DNA of 64,000 nt, from the NCBI GenBank assembly GCA_021186555.1, contig JAJKFL010000003.1:43668408-43732407 (forward strand). Reading direction: 5' to 3'. Positions 1 through 11,429 of this stretch are shown piece after piece. This stretch comes from Reticulitermes speratus. Its lineage: Eukaryota > Arthropoda > Insecta > Blattodea > Rhinotermitidae. Under the pieces are notes generated by a model that was not told where the DNA came from, made no database searches, and saw only the letters and a program-made list of their open reading frames with translations. The position numbers and the translations under genes were made by a program. Each line of letters starts with the position of its first letter. Positions within the stretch are counted from its first letter, which is position 1.

Positions 1-680
1 TGTTCTTCAAGCGACGAAGTAGCGTGACATTCTAAACCTATATAGTTTAACGTAGCGTAAGGTAGATGCCTTCCCATGACAAAAATTGCTGTAAAATCAA
101 GCAACATTTTGTTATACAACGGATTTTTAAATTACTTAAAAATTCGTCATTGTCGTAACGATCCTTACATTGACTGTCGATGACTGCCACACCAGACGGG
201 CGGGCATCTACGCTGGTAAATGGTGTGTGCATTCAATTCTTCCCTTAGCTCCTGGAGTGAAGCAGCCCGCTCTCCACATTAACACATGCAGTAGTTAATA
301 GGTCGAAGAAAACATTTCCCAAGAGCCACCAAACACCAAGACACTGAAAACACTGGGCTGGAACTCGCCCGGTTTACATTGGCAGCCGGAGGTGGTGAGC
401 GGAGTGCACCGAACATTATGGAGTCGTTTCTGTTTCGTTCATGTTAGGTTTGCGTTCTGGGTGGGGGGAAATACTGCGTCGTCTGGACGTGATCAGAAAC
501 TGCTCCAAATGTTACAGGACATTACGTGAGCCAACAATGCCAATATGCATCGGTTTCTTTACAAACCCATGCTTATAAAGTTTAAAAATATACTGGCTAT
601 GAAAGAAGATAGCCTATAATCTTTCCTCACTAAGAAACTAATTTGCAAAATCTTCACCGAACTCCAACTAATCTGGATAT
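1..680. other. No gene recognised
   Basis: Mixed-composition sequence with only short chance ORFs on both strands. A moderately GC-rich patch at 240-500 has no splice-bounded frame that I can support. Confidence 0.5.
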
Positions 681-774
681 TTAGGACATTTGGAGAATTC
701 ATTTGGAAGAACAGGCTGCAGCTCTTCCACAATATATTTAAAATTTATCTTCTGTTTAGTTGAAACTCAAACTT

Positions 775-1780
775 TTATAGGGATGGGGGGATTAGGCCAT
801 TTGATAGGATGTCCAGGATCAGTTGCAGCCTGCATTAGAATCCGAGGACTTATTGACATTATAGATACATTTTACTTAAAAGTCCTCAAATGTTTGATAA
901 CTACGCTCTTCCCTTTCAGGTATTCTAATATGTTCTGATTGAAATGTTTCAGGTTTGATTATCTGTATTCAGCGAATGGAAAATAGCGAAGAAGGAAGTC
1001 AGACGAAATATCATAATCTCTCACTAGCTCCAATGAACCAAAGTCCTTGAGAATCAGTACCTCTCAGCTGGTTAAGAAATTCCCCGCATTTTTTATAACA
1101 CAAAATTTCATTACCGTGTTGAAGAGCCAGCAAATTTTCCCCATCCTGAGTCACATGAAGCCAGTCCATGTCTTTCCATCCTTCTTCTTTAAGATACATT
1201 TTAATATTATCCTCCCATCTACGCTCAGGTCTTCCAAGTGGTCTATTTCCTTCCGGTTTCCTCATCAGCATTCCCACACTACAATGTGCTTATATTTTGT
1301 ATTTGTTTCAGAGAGACTTGTCAGTTTTTTTCTAGTTACTTTTTCATTTTTCTGTTTGGTACTCTAATGTTCTGTTTGAATTGTTTCATGTTGTAAACCA
1401 TCAGGTTGTCAGCAGCAAGATGATACGTCACTGCACCTGTACCAGATATCGCTTCAAACTTTTTTTTTAAACCTCAATGCACTTTGAAGCATTGTTTGGA
1501 ACTGGCAAGCTGCACCTCTTCCATTGCTTTTTTTTTTTTTAATAAATTCAAAATATTGTAGGACTGCGTGTTGGGGAGGGGGGAAACAGGCCATTCGTTA
1601 GGATATGCTGGATCAGCTGCAGCCTGCGTTAGAACACGAGGACACTAAATTAGTGAAGAATCTTCAGGATTCTCGACATCTACATTAACAGATTCATTTC
1701 GTCCTCAATCAATTTACTAATCACAGTTTTCTCTTTCAGGTACTCTAATATATTTTGATTGTTTTGTTTCAGGTCCCCCT
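775..1780. repeat. Direct repeats around a LINE fragment
   Basis: 775-955 and 1565-1775 are diverged direct copies: both have GGCCATT...AGGAT, CAGCCTGC.TTAGAA, CCTTTCAGGTATTCTAATAT or its variant, and end TGTTTCAGG. A partial third copy is at about 1305-1392. The 1.1-kb LINE tail lies between them. The family is not recognised. Confidence 0.55.
1045..1275 (-). pseudogene. 3' fragment of a non-LTR retrotransposon (RT C-terminus)
   Basis: The minus strand encodes [20 protein letters not shown] followed by [14 protein letters not shown], a C-terminal segment common in insect LINE polyproteins (RTE/Jockey-like, tentative), and runs open for 88 codons from 1277. Only the 3' end remains, as expected from 5'-truncated insertion. 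Confidence 0.7.
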
Positions 1781-1784
1781 CATT

Positions 1785-3720
1785 GACCCTGTGGCTCAAC
1801 GTGCCGAGGGGGTGTAACAAGGAAAGTTGCATACTAGTTCAACTGGGTTTCTTACGTTGCTTATCTCTCTATTGGTGTGTGGGAATATTTATTTTGACAG
1901 ATATTAACACAAATATATTTAAAATGTTTTAACCCGTTAAAAAAATTGTGTACTATTAAAGAATGAATTTGTAACAAAAGATGCATGACAGCTTTTAAAA
2001 GGTTGCTCGAAATTAAACTGGTTATTAAAGCTGTCTGGGAAGTTGTTAGAGTTTGTCTAAATCAGTTTTGATCAAGGAATGCCACGCAGATTTCGGTAAG
2101 CACTACAGATTGGCTGAAATACTCGAGTCCTTAGCTTTCATTGAAATTATTTTTCCCTGATTCTTATTTGTGCTACAGGCCGCTACTGATTCTTGCTTAA
2201 AAATGCAACTTTCCTTGGCTAAACAGGGTACAGCGTATTTTTAAATATTAAGACACTAAATTGTACCGAATGTCGCGGCTAAGTGAGTAGCAGTCCTGCT
2301 TCTTATTCAGGATATCTCGGTTTCAAATCTCGGGCTGAAGATGTTTTTTTTATAAATCACCGGGATTTATTCAGTAATACCTTCAAGCACATACAGTACC
2401 AGGAGAGCACCTCACTAGGACCACAAACTTTCAATTAGTTTTTCACTATATGGCACATTATTCGACGCTACATAAGTCCGATTTCAATTCCTGAAGGCGC
2501 TGTTAACCCCTTACAGAACGGCACTTCCTCTGTGCTTTAGCGTTGTAACATACAGCGCCAAGCGCTTTGCTTAAACTCTTAAGTTTCGTAACATTTTCGG
2601 AATTAACAGCAATCATTTTCCGAATCAGCATTAATTGGTTGAGAACTGAGTCTGGGATTTGGCAACGTGCAGTTTTATAGAGAGACGTGCCACAGTTATC
2701 TTATCCTATCTTAACAAATCACGCGGCGTCACATCGCACAGAATGATAAGCTTGAACTGGACGTACTTGCATAAAGCCCAGGTTTCAAAAGGTCAAAGAA
2801 ACCAATAAAATCGCACACGTCGAATCTGAAAAGTACATGCGCGTTTAAAATGTCCAATAATTCATCATTTGTTTCAGATTTCGAGGTTACGTTTCTGACA
2901 GAGGCGCAAGTATTTGAAGGTGACAGGCGTCGCCTGATGACAGAAGACGAAGGTTCCCTTACACAGTTGGTACACTTATAGACTACACGATGCCACATCC
3001 CAGAAGTCAGTAAACTTTATATTTATAAATAAATACATACCTACACCGCCTATACTGAAGTATACGATTTCATTTTGTACATGACATATTTCATTAACAG
3101 CACAGCTGAATAGTTCTTACTGTCGTGCAAGAGACCAGAGGAACATACGAGACGAATATTACAGAACATGTTAAATTTCACAGAATTGAATATAATAAAT
3201 TACCATCTGTAGAGAAATTAGACCAGAAATTCGCAACTTTTACCATCTCATTGCAGCAAAAACATTTCCACTCATTAACACAAATATCAGGAAGAAGACT
3301 CCTACAAATATGTAAAATAAAAATGAATAATCAATCATCATTCAAAGTTATCAGGATGTGTGTAGCTTATAGTAAGACCCGGAAACATGCCCTAAAAATG
3401 TCCACTAATAACCAAAACATTTCCCTTCCAGGTCCCTTTCATACACCGGTTTGACTGCACCAGCGTTTGACAAGACGTCGTTAAACGGAGTCAAACATGA
3501 AGACTGTCTAGCCTTGTCGGACTGCAACTGTTTTCTGCCTCGTGTGCTGCACGGCTGCAGCTGAACCATGACTGTCCAGGGAGAAGCCCCCAGTCTTTTA
3601 TAAGAGATATGGCACCGCCCAAGTACAAAGGCGGAAGTGCGAGAGTTCCTTCATAAAATATAAGATACGAAAGACTCTCCTTTACAGAGCAAAAATGCGT
3701 AGCAAAGAAACCAGACATAC
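1785..3720. other. Intergenic or intronic, mostly unannotated
   Basis: A tRNA-like SINE remnant is likely at 2265-2345 (GCGGCTAAGTGAGTAGCAGT, CGGTTTCAAATCTCGG). Otherwise AT-rich, with ORFs of about 90-110 codons that have no recognisable motif. Confidence 0.45.
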
Positions 3721-4075
3721 TTGTAGTGTGAAACTTGAGGTTTCCATTCTGCTGGGATATGACACCGTGTCAATGGGTAATTAGTTGCCGGCGGACAATG
3801 TAGCTGTATCGAAAAGATGGGAACAGATTGCCAGTGACGTGGCGTCATATTCCAGAAGAACTGAAACCTCAGCTACACCGCTGAAAAAAAGAAAGTCGCG
3901 AGGCTTTCGCTCCTCTGGGATGTTCCGCGGGATAAGCTGGCAGTTGGTTACTGACTCTGCGGGATAAACTATCGGTCCCATGTTCAAGGGTCGGTAACCA
4001 ACTACCAACATATACCACGTAACATCCAACAAGAGTGAAGGCCTCAACTACACCGCGGCGGAAGCTTGAAATGTC
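3720..4075. repeat. Fold-back repeat related to the 54.5-kb hairpin
   Basis: Contains GGTTACTGACTCTGCGGG and the mirrored GGTCGGTAACCAAC, the word ATCGGTCCCATGTTCAAGG, and the tail ACCGCGGCGGAAGCTTGAAA. A third relative with ATCGGTCCCATCTTTCAAGG lies at about 14330-14460. Confidence 0.5.
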
Positions 4076-4079
4076 GCAT

Positions 4080-6035
4080 AAATACTCGCACAGTCTGAAA
4101 TCATTTGTTTTAGTGTTAAAATTTCTACAGATATGTACGAGTAATTTCCTAGGAATGAAATGTAATAAAATAAATAAATTAAAATAAAATAAAAAATAAA
4201 ATAAAAGTGAATGTAAAATACTGGAGTACAGTTTCACATACAGGTGCATGACGCATCCCGATCTGTGCTGAAACAATTTTCGATACTTCACACCAAAGCG
4301 GCGAAGTTACTGGGGCCATGTCTCGGCTTATGTTTGGACACTCCTACATTATTATTAGACTTGACAACTTCCACCCTAACAAACTCTAAAGCGCGGCTAC
4401 ATCCTTCATTAATAATTTAAATGCCAAAAAACTCATTTAGGTACACAGCATCCGTTTAAAGTGGCTACTAAAATCACTGAAAATTCTCCTGCACGAGTTT
4501 CCAATTAAATTTTCAATATCCACGCATTCCTCAAACACGGGTCCTTTCTTGTTCCCAAACCTGTCAAGATCCGAGACATTTTCTTCTCTGAATCCTCTTA
4601 TTCATTGACCTCCTCTTTTTGGGAGGAAGAGAGTAACCAAAATGGCATTTAATTGGAACTCTAATAAATGTTATATTTTTTTATTTAGAAACGAAATAAT
4701 ATTTTACTGTGATAAAAAGCAAATAAACATAACAGTATAAGGTAAAATAAATTTACTTTTAAACATTATTACTACGTACCTTTTAATACGGCCGTCGGTT
4801 TGCACTGAGAGATCCCCAAGTGAGGTTAGGCAAGAAAATCTGGGACAGTGTTTTGAGCTGCATTAATTTCAGATTTATCTAAACCTGATCACATGTGAAG
4901 GTTGCGTAATACGGAATACAGGACAGGTATCCCTAGGTAATAAATACTGAGACAAGACAGAAGCAGAGGGAAGTAATGTGTGTTGATTTTAGAAAATACT
5001 ACACTGCCACAATGACAGACGAAAACAAAAACAGTGAGAAGAAAGGAGCTCAAGGGAAATAGGAAGAAAGAAACAAGTTAATAAAGAAAAGGTAATAAGT
5101 AAACAGAGATGGCTGAAGGGAAAGAAAAAGCAGTAATCTAACTACGAACAATAACCAAATACAGGGACCAAATAATGGAAATAGGGAGGGAAATGAAATG
5201 GAAGTAATGTGATGAAACAACCGAAGACAGTAAAGTAAAGGGGGGAAAAACAGTGAAAGAAACAATCGCTAAGAGGTAAGAAAAGGGAAGAAGAAATTAA
5301 GGAAAAAGTAGCTATAAAGAATCAAAGTGATTATGAAACAAAATTATAATGAACTGAGGAAAAAACAAACAGCAAAGAAATGAGTGAAATGTATGAACGA
5401 AGGGCGAGAAAAAAAAAACAAAGAAATGAAGGACAAAAAGCAGGTGATGAAGATGAAGGATGTAGGCAGGCATTATACCTAGGCCACTGGGCTACAGCAC
5501 CTGCGGAGGTCAGTGCAACCTTGGAAAACTGGACTTCCTTGACATGACCTTGAATAAAAACAGCTGAATTCGCGACGTTGTAATTTCGAATCCTGTACTG
5601 AGTGAATTGTTCAGATATTTTACAAGCACCATATATATAGGACAATACCACGGATCGACTCCCGAGACCGTCTTACTGCTCATGTGGCCGGTGAGGCATC
5701 AAGGACGCTTACGTCAGTGGTCAAGGAGGCTGGAACGAGGATCTCTTACAATATAAGACTAATGCTACTTACGCATGGAAACTGTTCTCAGTGGGTTATT
5801 CTTGTGCCAGTGGTTAGTCATATGCTTTGTAAATGACCGTCGTGCCGCGAGTTGAAGTGTGCTGTGCTTGTGTAAAATGTAAAGCACTGTGCTAGGAAGG
5901 TTATTTGGATGTGAGAAAACGGGTGTGCGCAGTAACACAGTGACAAGCTTCGTAATATGTATTATTCACAAAATATTAAATGAAAATTGATGGACAAGGA
6001 TTGTAGCACGTGAAGAAAATTTGTCCATATAAGAG
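4080..6035. other. Low-complexity AT- and purine-rich region
   Basis: AATAAAATAAA-type sequence at 4160-4210. From about 5010 to 5460 the plus strand is strongly purine-rich (AGGAAGAAAG-type), giving spurious pyrimidine-coded ORFs on the minus strand. No gene seen. Confidence 0.55.
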
Positions 6036-6199
6036 GCCATAAAGGCATATGGGGAGAGCGGTCAGCTTCACGCTGCGTCCGTTTTACCGCCGAGAAAACA
6101 GCCATCAGTACCAACTGAATAGGGGGCTGGCTGTGCTCCAGAGCCGGCCTGATCGCTCTGAAGGACAACAAGATCGAAACATGAATCCTCGTTTGGCCA

Positions 6200-8480
6200 G
6201 CACGTAGTCTGGTCGTGCGGGAAATACATGCACACGTTTCTTCAGACCCTCAAAACACGGCAATTCGGGGGGAATTGGGCACAGACGGGAAGGAAGTATT
6301 AAAGTATTTCTTAAAGTAGTATGCTGTTGAGTTTTGACTGATTTGAGGCAGATCAGCACAGGGTCCATCTACGAAAGAGGAATGGGTACAAAGACGGCTA
6401 GAAAATTTGGTACTTGGATGACTGAGAAGACAGGAGGACAACATGACCGTGGATTTTACGAAGTAGGTTGATATGATGTGGATTGGGTGCTCCAGTTGAG
6501 GTTAGGCTGCGTAGGCTGACCTCTTGACCCACACCCCGGGCACTTCTCACAAGTGTCCTGATTACGTCTTCATAGTGATGATGACTCAAACATTAGGAAT
6601 GCTGCCAAGGTCATTAGGCTGCCACTATTGTACGGCCCACGTCATTACTGCAGGCGCCCGGCACGATATTTCTTCTCTCTTAATAGCAAACCGGATTTTG
6701 ATGAAATCTGGTATTTGAGAGTCTACGCCAAATATCGGGTGAGTTTTACTGCAGTTCGTACCTGTCGAATATAAACTCCACATTATACGAAGCTGAAAGC
6801 TAACACCTTCAGCCTTTTCAAGTAAGCCCTTTAGAGCCTAGTCGTTACTTTCTGTAGTAGCTCCATGTTTTAACATCCAAAAAATCTACACTTTGCCTAC
6901 AGAATGCATTTACGTGTTTTAGTTCAATATAAACAGCTTCGTCATTTGCATACCCTCAATAGTTCGCCGAAGCATGGTCCTTTTCATAATGAGCCATTGT
7001 TCCAAGAAATGCTGGGAATAATGGAATGATCGGTAAAGAAAATGACAGTATTATTTGACGGTAAAACGCCTGAATTCAATGGGTTTTTTGTAAGCCATCC
7101 TTTTACCCATCCGCGGACCCATTGAGCCAACGAGGCACATCACTTTCTGATCTGGGTTACCGTTGATGGTTTTTGTATCAATAATTTGGTCAAAAGATGT
7201 CAGTAGCATAGATATGTAGTCTGTTATTCTTCGATTCTCGTCGATAGGTCATTAATCTCTGGTCATGGCTGTTTCTACTGGGTTGTATTTATGCATAAAG
7301 ATGATCAGTGTCTGTACACAAATGGCGAGCATACGTACGAAGTGTTGTTAGCGTGGTGAATTCGGTGTGGAATGTAAAAGTGCTCAAATAGTCGATTTAT
7401 TGGTGACAGTTAAGTAAGAAGCCAGAGTAACCTCACTGAAAATAATGACAGTTCGGTGTTAGTTATGTAATGTCGACTATCTTTAATACGAATGAAAGTA
7501 AAGGATGATTCTGGCCTAACCTCCGGTCAGTCACGTGTTGGTAACACGAGCCGTGCGATGCGGATTCTATATCAAAACAAGGTAACGTTAGCTGCTGCAG
7601 TAGTATGCATGCGTAGTTACACGGCGATAGCGGTGCCGGTTATCCATTTTGCTATCGAGAAAGTTTTTTTTCAGGTAATAAAACCACGATATAACTCATA
7701 CCCAGTTCAATTAATTTACAAGAAATATGCATGTAAAATGAAGTGGTTTACTATGTTATAACATGTAAAATATGCCAGTAACGTTACATCTTGTCCATAA
7801 GTGCACTTGAACAGTGAAATTAAAATTTTTCGAAATTTGGGATCAAAGATTAGTTATGCCACTGTTCTCCTTACTCGAACTTTTGATAACCGTGTTGTGA
7901 ACATTTGAGTACACTTGCGGACGAAGCCGCCATGTTTTATTGCTGCGATTAGCCCATATACGCTGGCGTAGCAAGAAATGGACGTTTAAAAAAATATTAC
8001 GATATAGGGGTTCGTTGAAGGGTCAGTGTTTATGCGTATCTGTTGTGTAATTCATGTCATATTATCTGTGGTATGGGTTATATATCACAGTGTTTTTTAT
8101 GAATGTAATCCGAAATTCCGCTTAGTAGGTCACTTCTGTAGTCTGTTGGTTGGTGTCTATGCTTCTGGATTAAAAAATCGGTGGTACGAGTCCATGCAGG
8201 TTCTGTCGTTTTCAGGGTTATTTACACGTCTGTGGTTAAAAGGGACGAGATATACGGAGTGGTGTGTGTAAGGTGGTAATGATTGTGTTCTGGATTTAGG
8301 AATGAGATGTGTAGGAACAGGGTGCGAGTAAAATCATTTTTGTATACTGTTTGAGAGGCCGGGTTCGGTGGCTTAGTCGCTGTTGTATGTGCATTTTGGT
8401 GGCTGCACTATTCTGCGGTAGTTACAGTGATTTAATGACGTTCCAACTATACGATAAGCCATGCATATGAGCGTGGGAGT
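6200..8480. other. No feature recognised
   Basis: Apart from the SINE remnants at both ends, I see no repeat, splice-bounded frame or conserved protein. Confidence 0.4.
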
Positions 8481-8699
8481 GTAGGTATAGCTGCACGCAT
8501 TCTTAACGTTGCCACTAGATGCACGTGAGAATTCACCTTTACGCTCCGGTTGCTTTACCCCGGGAAGGTGGTCTCGGTACCCATTCAGCTTTGGTTTTCA
8601 AGAGCCACGCCCCGCAGATCACGACAGACTGTACCGCAGGTCCAGATCTCGAGCCTCCAGGCTTTACATGGTATTCTTCATTGGTTCCAGATAAGTGTC

Positions 8700-9545
8700 C
8701 GAATGGTACCTTGACTGAGGTCTTGACCGCTACTTCCCGCATCGTTTTCAATTCTCATTATGACCTATGCAGCTTAGAAAGTTGCGTTAAATAAATGAAA
8801 TATATTCATGTGATATTACTGCATGGTATAAAAGGGCATTGCTTCCTCATGGCTATATTACATCCCCGTATCTTTTCGCAATCTCTCTCTTTCGAAGCTC
8901 TTCTACGCATTCTTTGCACAGAGAGGAAATCGTGTCCGTCCGTCTGCCGTGTACTGCATTTGCGAAACTGATTGAAAGAATTTCAATCAAACTTTGTATT
9001 TGGGTATATACCAAGAGTTTCTTGGTTAATTTAATTTTGATTTTAATTTGCCCAATGTAAAACATATTGTCACTCACGCCTACATGAAATCATAAACAAA
9101 TTTTGTCGATTTTTCAAAAACTGCTCATCGCACGAAAAGTTGGTATGTGATGTAACCTACAGCTCCAATTTCGGTATGAGAATTATATTCGAAACATTCT
9201 TCGCTACTGAGTATGTTTAACGACACAGAAACAAACTCCTCCATATGTTTTCATGGCGTGCACAGGGACAATTTTACCTATACTTTACTCTTTGATTTGA
9301 TTCTGCGTAGTGTGGAACTTATGGTGCGCGTGGATTGGCAACACATTTGTAGCATCAGAGCTGCTGAAGGATGCAAAACAGCAAAGAACGCTTTTGGAAA
9401 AGACGGGTAGGCCAATACATTCCCCCTTTTTCTTGATGTTTGCCATTACAAATCATACATGCAGTGTTATAGCCAAATACTGATAGGGCGAATCACCAAC
9501 GGTCTCGTTCCAACATCTGTATTTATACAGCGTCAAATAAGATGG
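8700..9545. other. No feature recognised
   Basis: A short ORF-rich patch at 8840-9080 is open on both strands but resembles no protein I know. Confidence 0.4.
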
Positions 9546-9547
9546 GC

Positions 9548-9835
9548 GTGGGCCGGGATAGTGTAGTCGGTATAGCGACTCGCTACGGGTTGGACGGTCC
9601 GGGGATCGAATCCCGGTGGGGGCGAGATTTTCCGCACCCGTCCAGACCGGCCCTGGGTCCCACCCAGCCTCCTATACAATGGACACCGGGTCTCTTTCCC
9701 GAGGGTAAAGCGGCCGGGGCGTGGAGTTGACCACCCACCCTCATCTAGTGACAGGGTTAAAGAAAGAGTAGAGCTATACCTCTACTCCCCCTCTGGGCCT
9801 TCATGGTCTGTTCTAGGGAGAACTTTACCTTTTAC
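9548..9835 (+). mobile_element. tRNA-derived SINE, family A
   Basis: Head with A box TAGTGTAGTCGG and B box GGATCGAATCC, then a body with TCCAGACCGGCC, CACCCAGCCTCC, AAAGCGGCCGGGGCGTGG and TAGAGCTATACCTCTACTCC, ending ACTTTACCTTTTAC. Essentially full length at about 285 bp and the best reference copy in the window. Confidence 0.8.
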
Positions 9836-10554
9836 CAAATAAGATGGAAAATGATTATTGGCTGTTAGTTGGGAAGAATTTGGTAGGAGGCGGTACTGGA
9901 ATATTGCAGGACATGCTTACTATTCCCGGAATTCCGCTCGATACCTGCTGAGGTAGACATCAGATAAACTCCTATTGGGTATTCCGGCTGAGTTCCGCAT
10001 CGCGTACCTCTTGAGCACAAATTAGGCTAAATTATTACACCAACTTTTCTTTTAGTCAAGAAGGGCAGCACCGCCTCATTCGCAGTTTTTACTTTGAATT
10101 TTCATCTTAGTTTTCTGAGACCTATGGCCTGCCTCAAGGCAGAATTAGTTCTGTGATACCGGGCCTTAAGTGTTTGGTGACTTGATTTCCATTGTAACAA
10201 AACGCTGAAAATACGTGAACTCCCATATTAATGGATTCTCTTGCAGCTGGAAGTAGGGTCAAATTAGGTTTGTAGATCCGTGTTCTTTACAACAATTGGA
10301 TACGTTTTATGTGTGTTTTTTATTTTAATGTTTAATTTAATATTTGTAACAAAGATGCGTATCATTAAAATCAGTAGTGCAGGTTATGGTTGTGAGTTTC
10401 CTTCTAAAATGAAGGGAAGACCTCTAAAACCGGAATACAAGGATGCATACCATCATTAAAGCATGCGATACAAATTTCATCGGAATAAGTTATGTGTTTT
10501 TAGGTTTGGGATTCCAGTGGCGATGGCTGAATATTGCTAGTCAGCTGGGACAAG

Positions 10555-10712
10555 ACATGTAGTCGGTAGCTACGCGTATATACCAACGTTCCGGAGGAAA
10601 CTGCTGCCTCCATCTTCTCTGCTCATATGTCATGAGGATTGAGGCAGCATCTTCCTCCGAAACACTGGTACATGTCTACCAAAGGACAGGCATCACGTCC
10701 CAGAAGACAGTA
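10555..10712. repeat. Fold-back repeat, GGAGG-type hammerhead-like family
   Basis: Inverted halves contain CCGGAGGAAACTGCTGCCTCC and its mirror GAGGCAGCATCTTCCTCCGAAAC (shown here only by key words: GGAGG, CTCC, GAAAC). The outer end reads TCACGTCCCAGAAGAC. The consensus of this family (CTGAAGA, GGAGG...CCTCC, GAAAC, GTTGGTA) again fits the hammerhead layout. Confidence 0.5.
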
Positions 10713-10789
10713 ATTTTCAAATTACGAATTCATTTTACTGCTACATTATAGAAGAAACTTAAATTACAGCACATTGTAATAAAACGGAA

Positions 10790-11215
10790 ACTGTAAGTTT
10801 GATTGTATCATCGTCGTCATCATCATCGTCATCATCATTCGAGGCTTCTCCTTACGAGTTCTTCCCACCAAATTTCCATCTTTCTCTATTTCCTACATGC
10901 ACGTATGCCAGGCCACGTTCTGCCATTAATTCCATGGTACGAGGTGCCTTCACTCCATATTCGTCGTGGTCTGCCTCTTCAGCGTCCCACTGGGCTGCAC
11001 TCCAGTGCCTGTGGGTATAAACGCTGCTGCCTTATACGTCGAAGACAACCATACAGTATCTGTCGTTGTCCATCTATTTGATCTGCTATCGTCGCTTCTT
11101 TCATCCTCTCTAATTACATCTTTCCGTACTTTGTCCTGGAGCGTCTTTCGTAAGCATATCCACCAGAAACCCATTTCAGTAGCCAATAATTTCTTCTGCT
11201 TGTCATTAACCATTT
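10790..11215 (-). pseudogene. Different LINE RT C-terminal fragment
   Basis: The minus strand reads LLATEMGFWW...DKVRKDVIRED...PSGTLKRQTTTNME, matching the LRRSAR...VRN..IRE...GRRKRGRP region that ends many insect non-LTR polyproteins. It then continues in another frame into WWEELVRR-type sequence. A CAT/CGT trinucleotide run follows at 10802-10840. Confidence 0.6.
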
Positions 11216-11244
11216 AAAGTGGAGTGGTAATTATATGCACCACC

Positions 11245-11425
11245 TGTTTTAACATTAAGAAGCTCTGCATTTTGACGTAGAGTATTTATGCTTTATGTCA
11301 TTCTCACAACAAATACCGATGATTCCCTTAATGTCATTAAACAGCTGGTCTTGAAGGGAGACAATGTTCTCTCTGAGGTACGACCAAGTCTTATGTGTAA
11401 TTGAGATGAATGTCCGTCTTCAGTG
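11245..11425. repeat. Dispersed repeat, unknown family (three copies)
   Basis: Shared words: TAACATTAAGAAGCTCTGCA, CACA(GT)AGTGTAT, then about 80 bp later GACA.TGTTCTCTCTGAGGTA. Other copies lie at 42935-43110 and 62905-63068 with the same order and spacing. The family is unidentified. Confidence 0.6.
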
Positions 11426-11429
11426 GATC

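Noticed and set aside
3869-4291. 140-codon minus-strand ORF
   Set aside because: Overlaps a fold-back repeat and an AT-rich low-complexity run.
5050-5265. Leu/Phe/Ser-rich minus-strand ORF that looks like a membrane protein
   Set aside because: Produced by a purine-rich low-complexity block on the plus strand; the same artefact occurs at 60187-60421.
9548-9620. Possible tRNA gene with A and B boxes
   Set aside because: Head of a repeated SINE; the acceptor stem does not close and the sequence continues into the shared SINE body.
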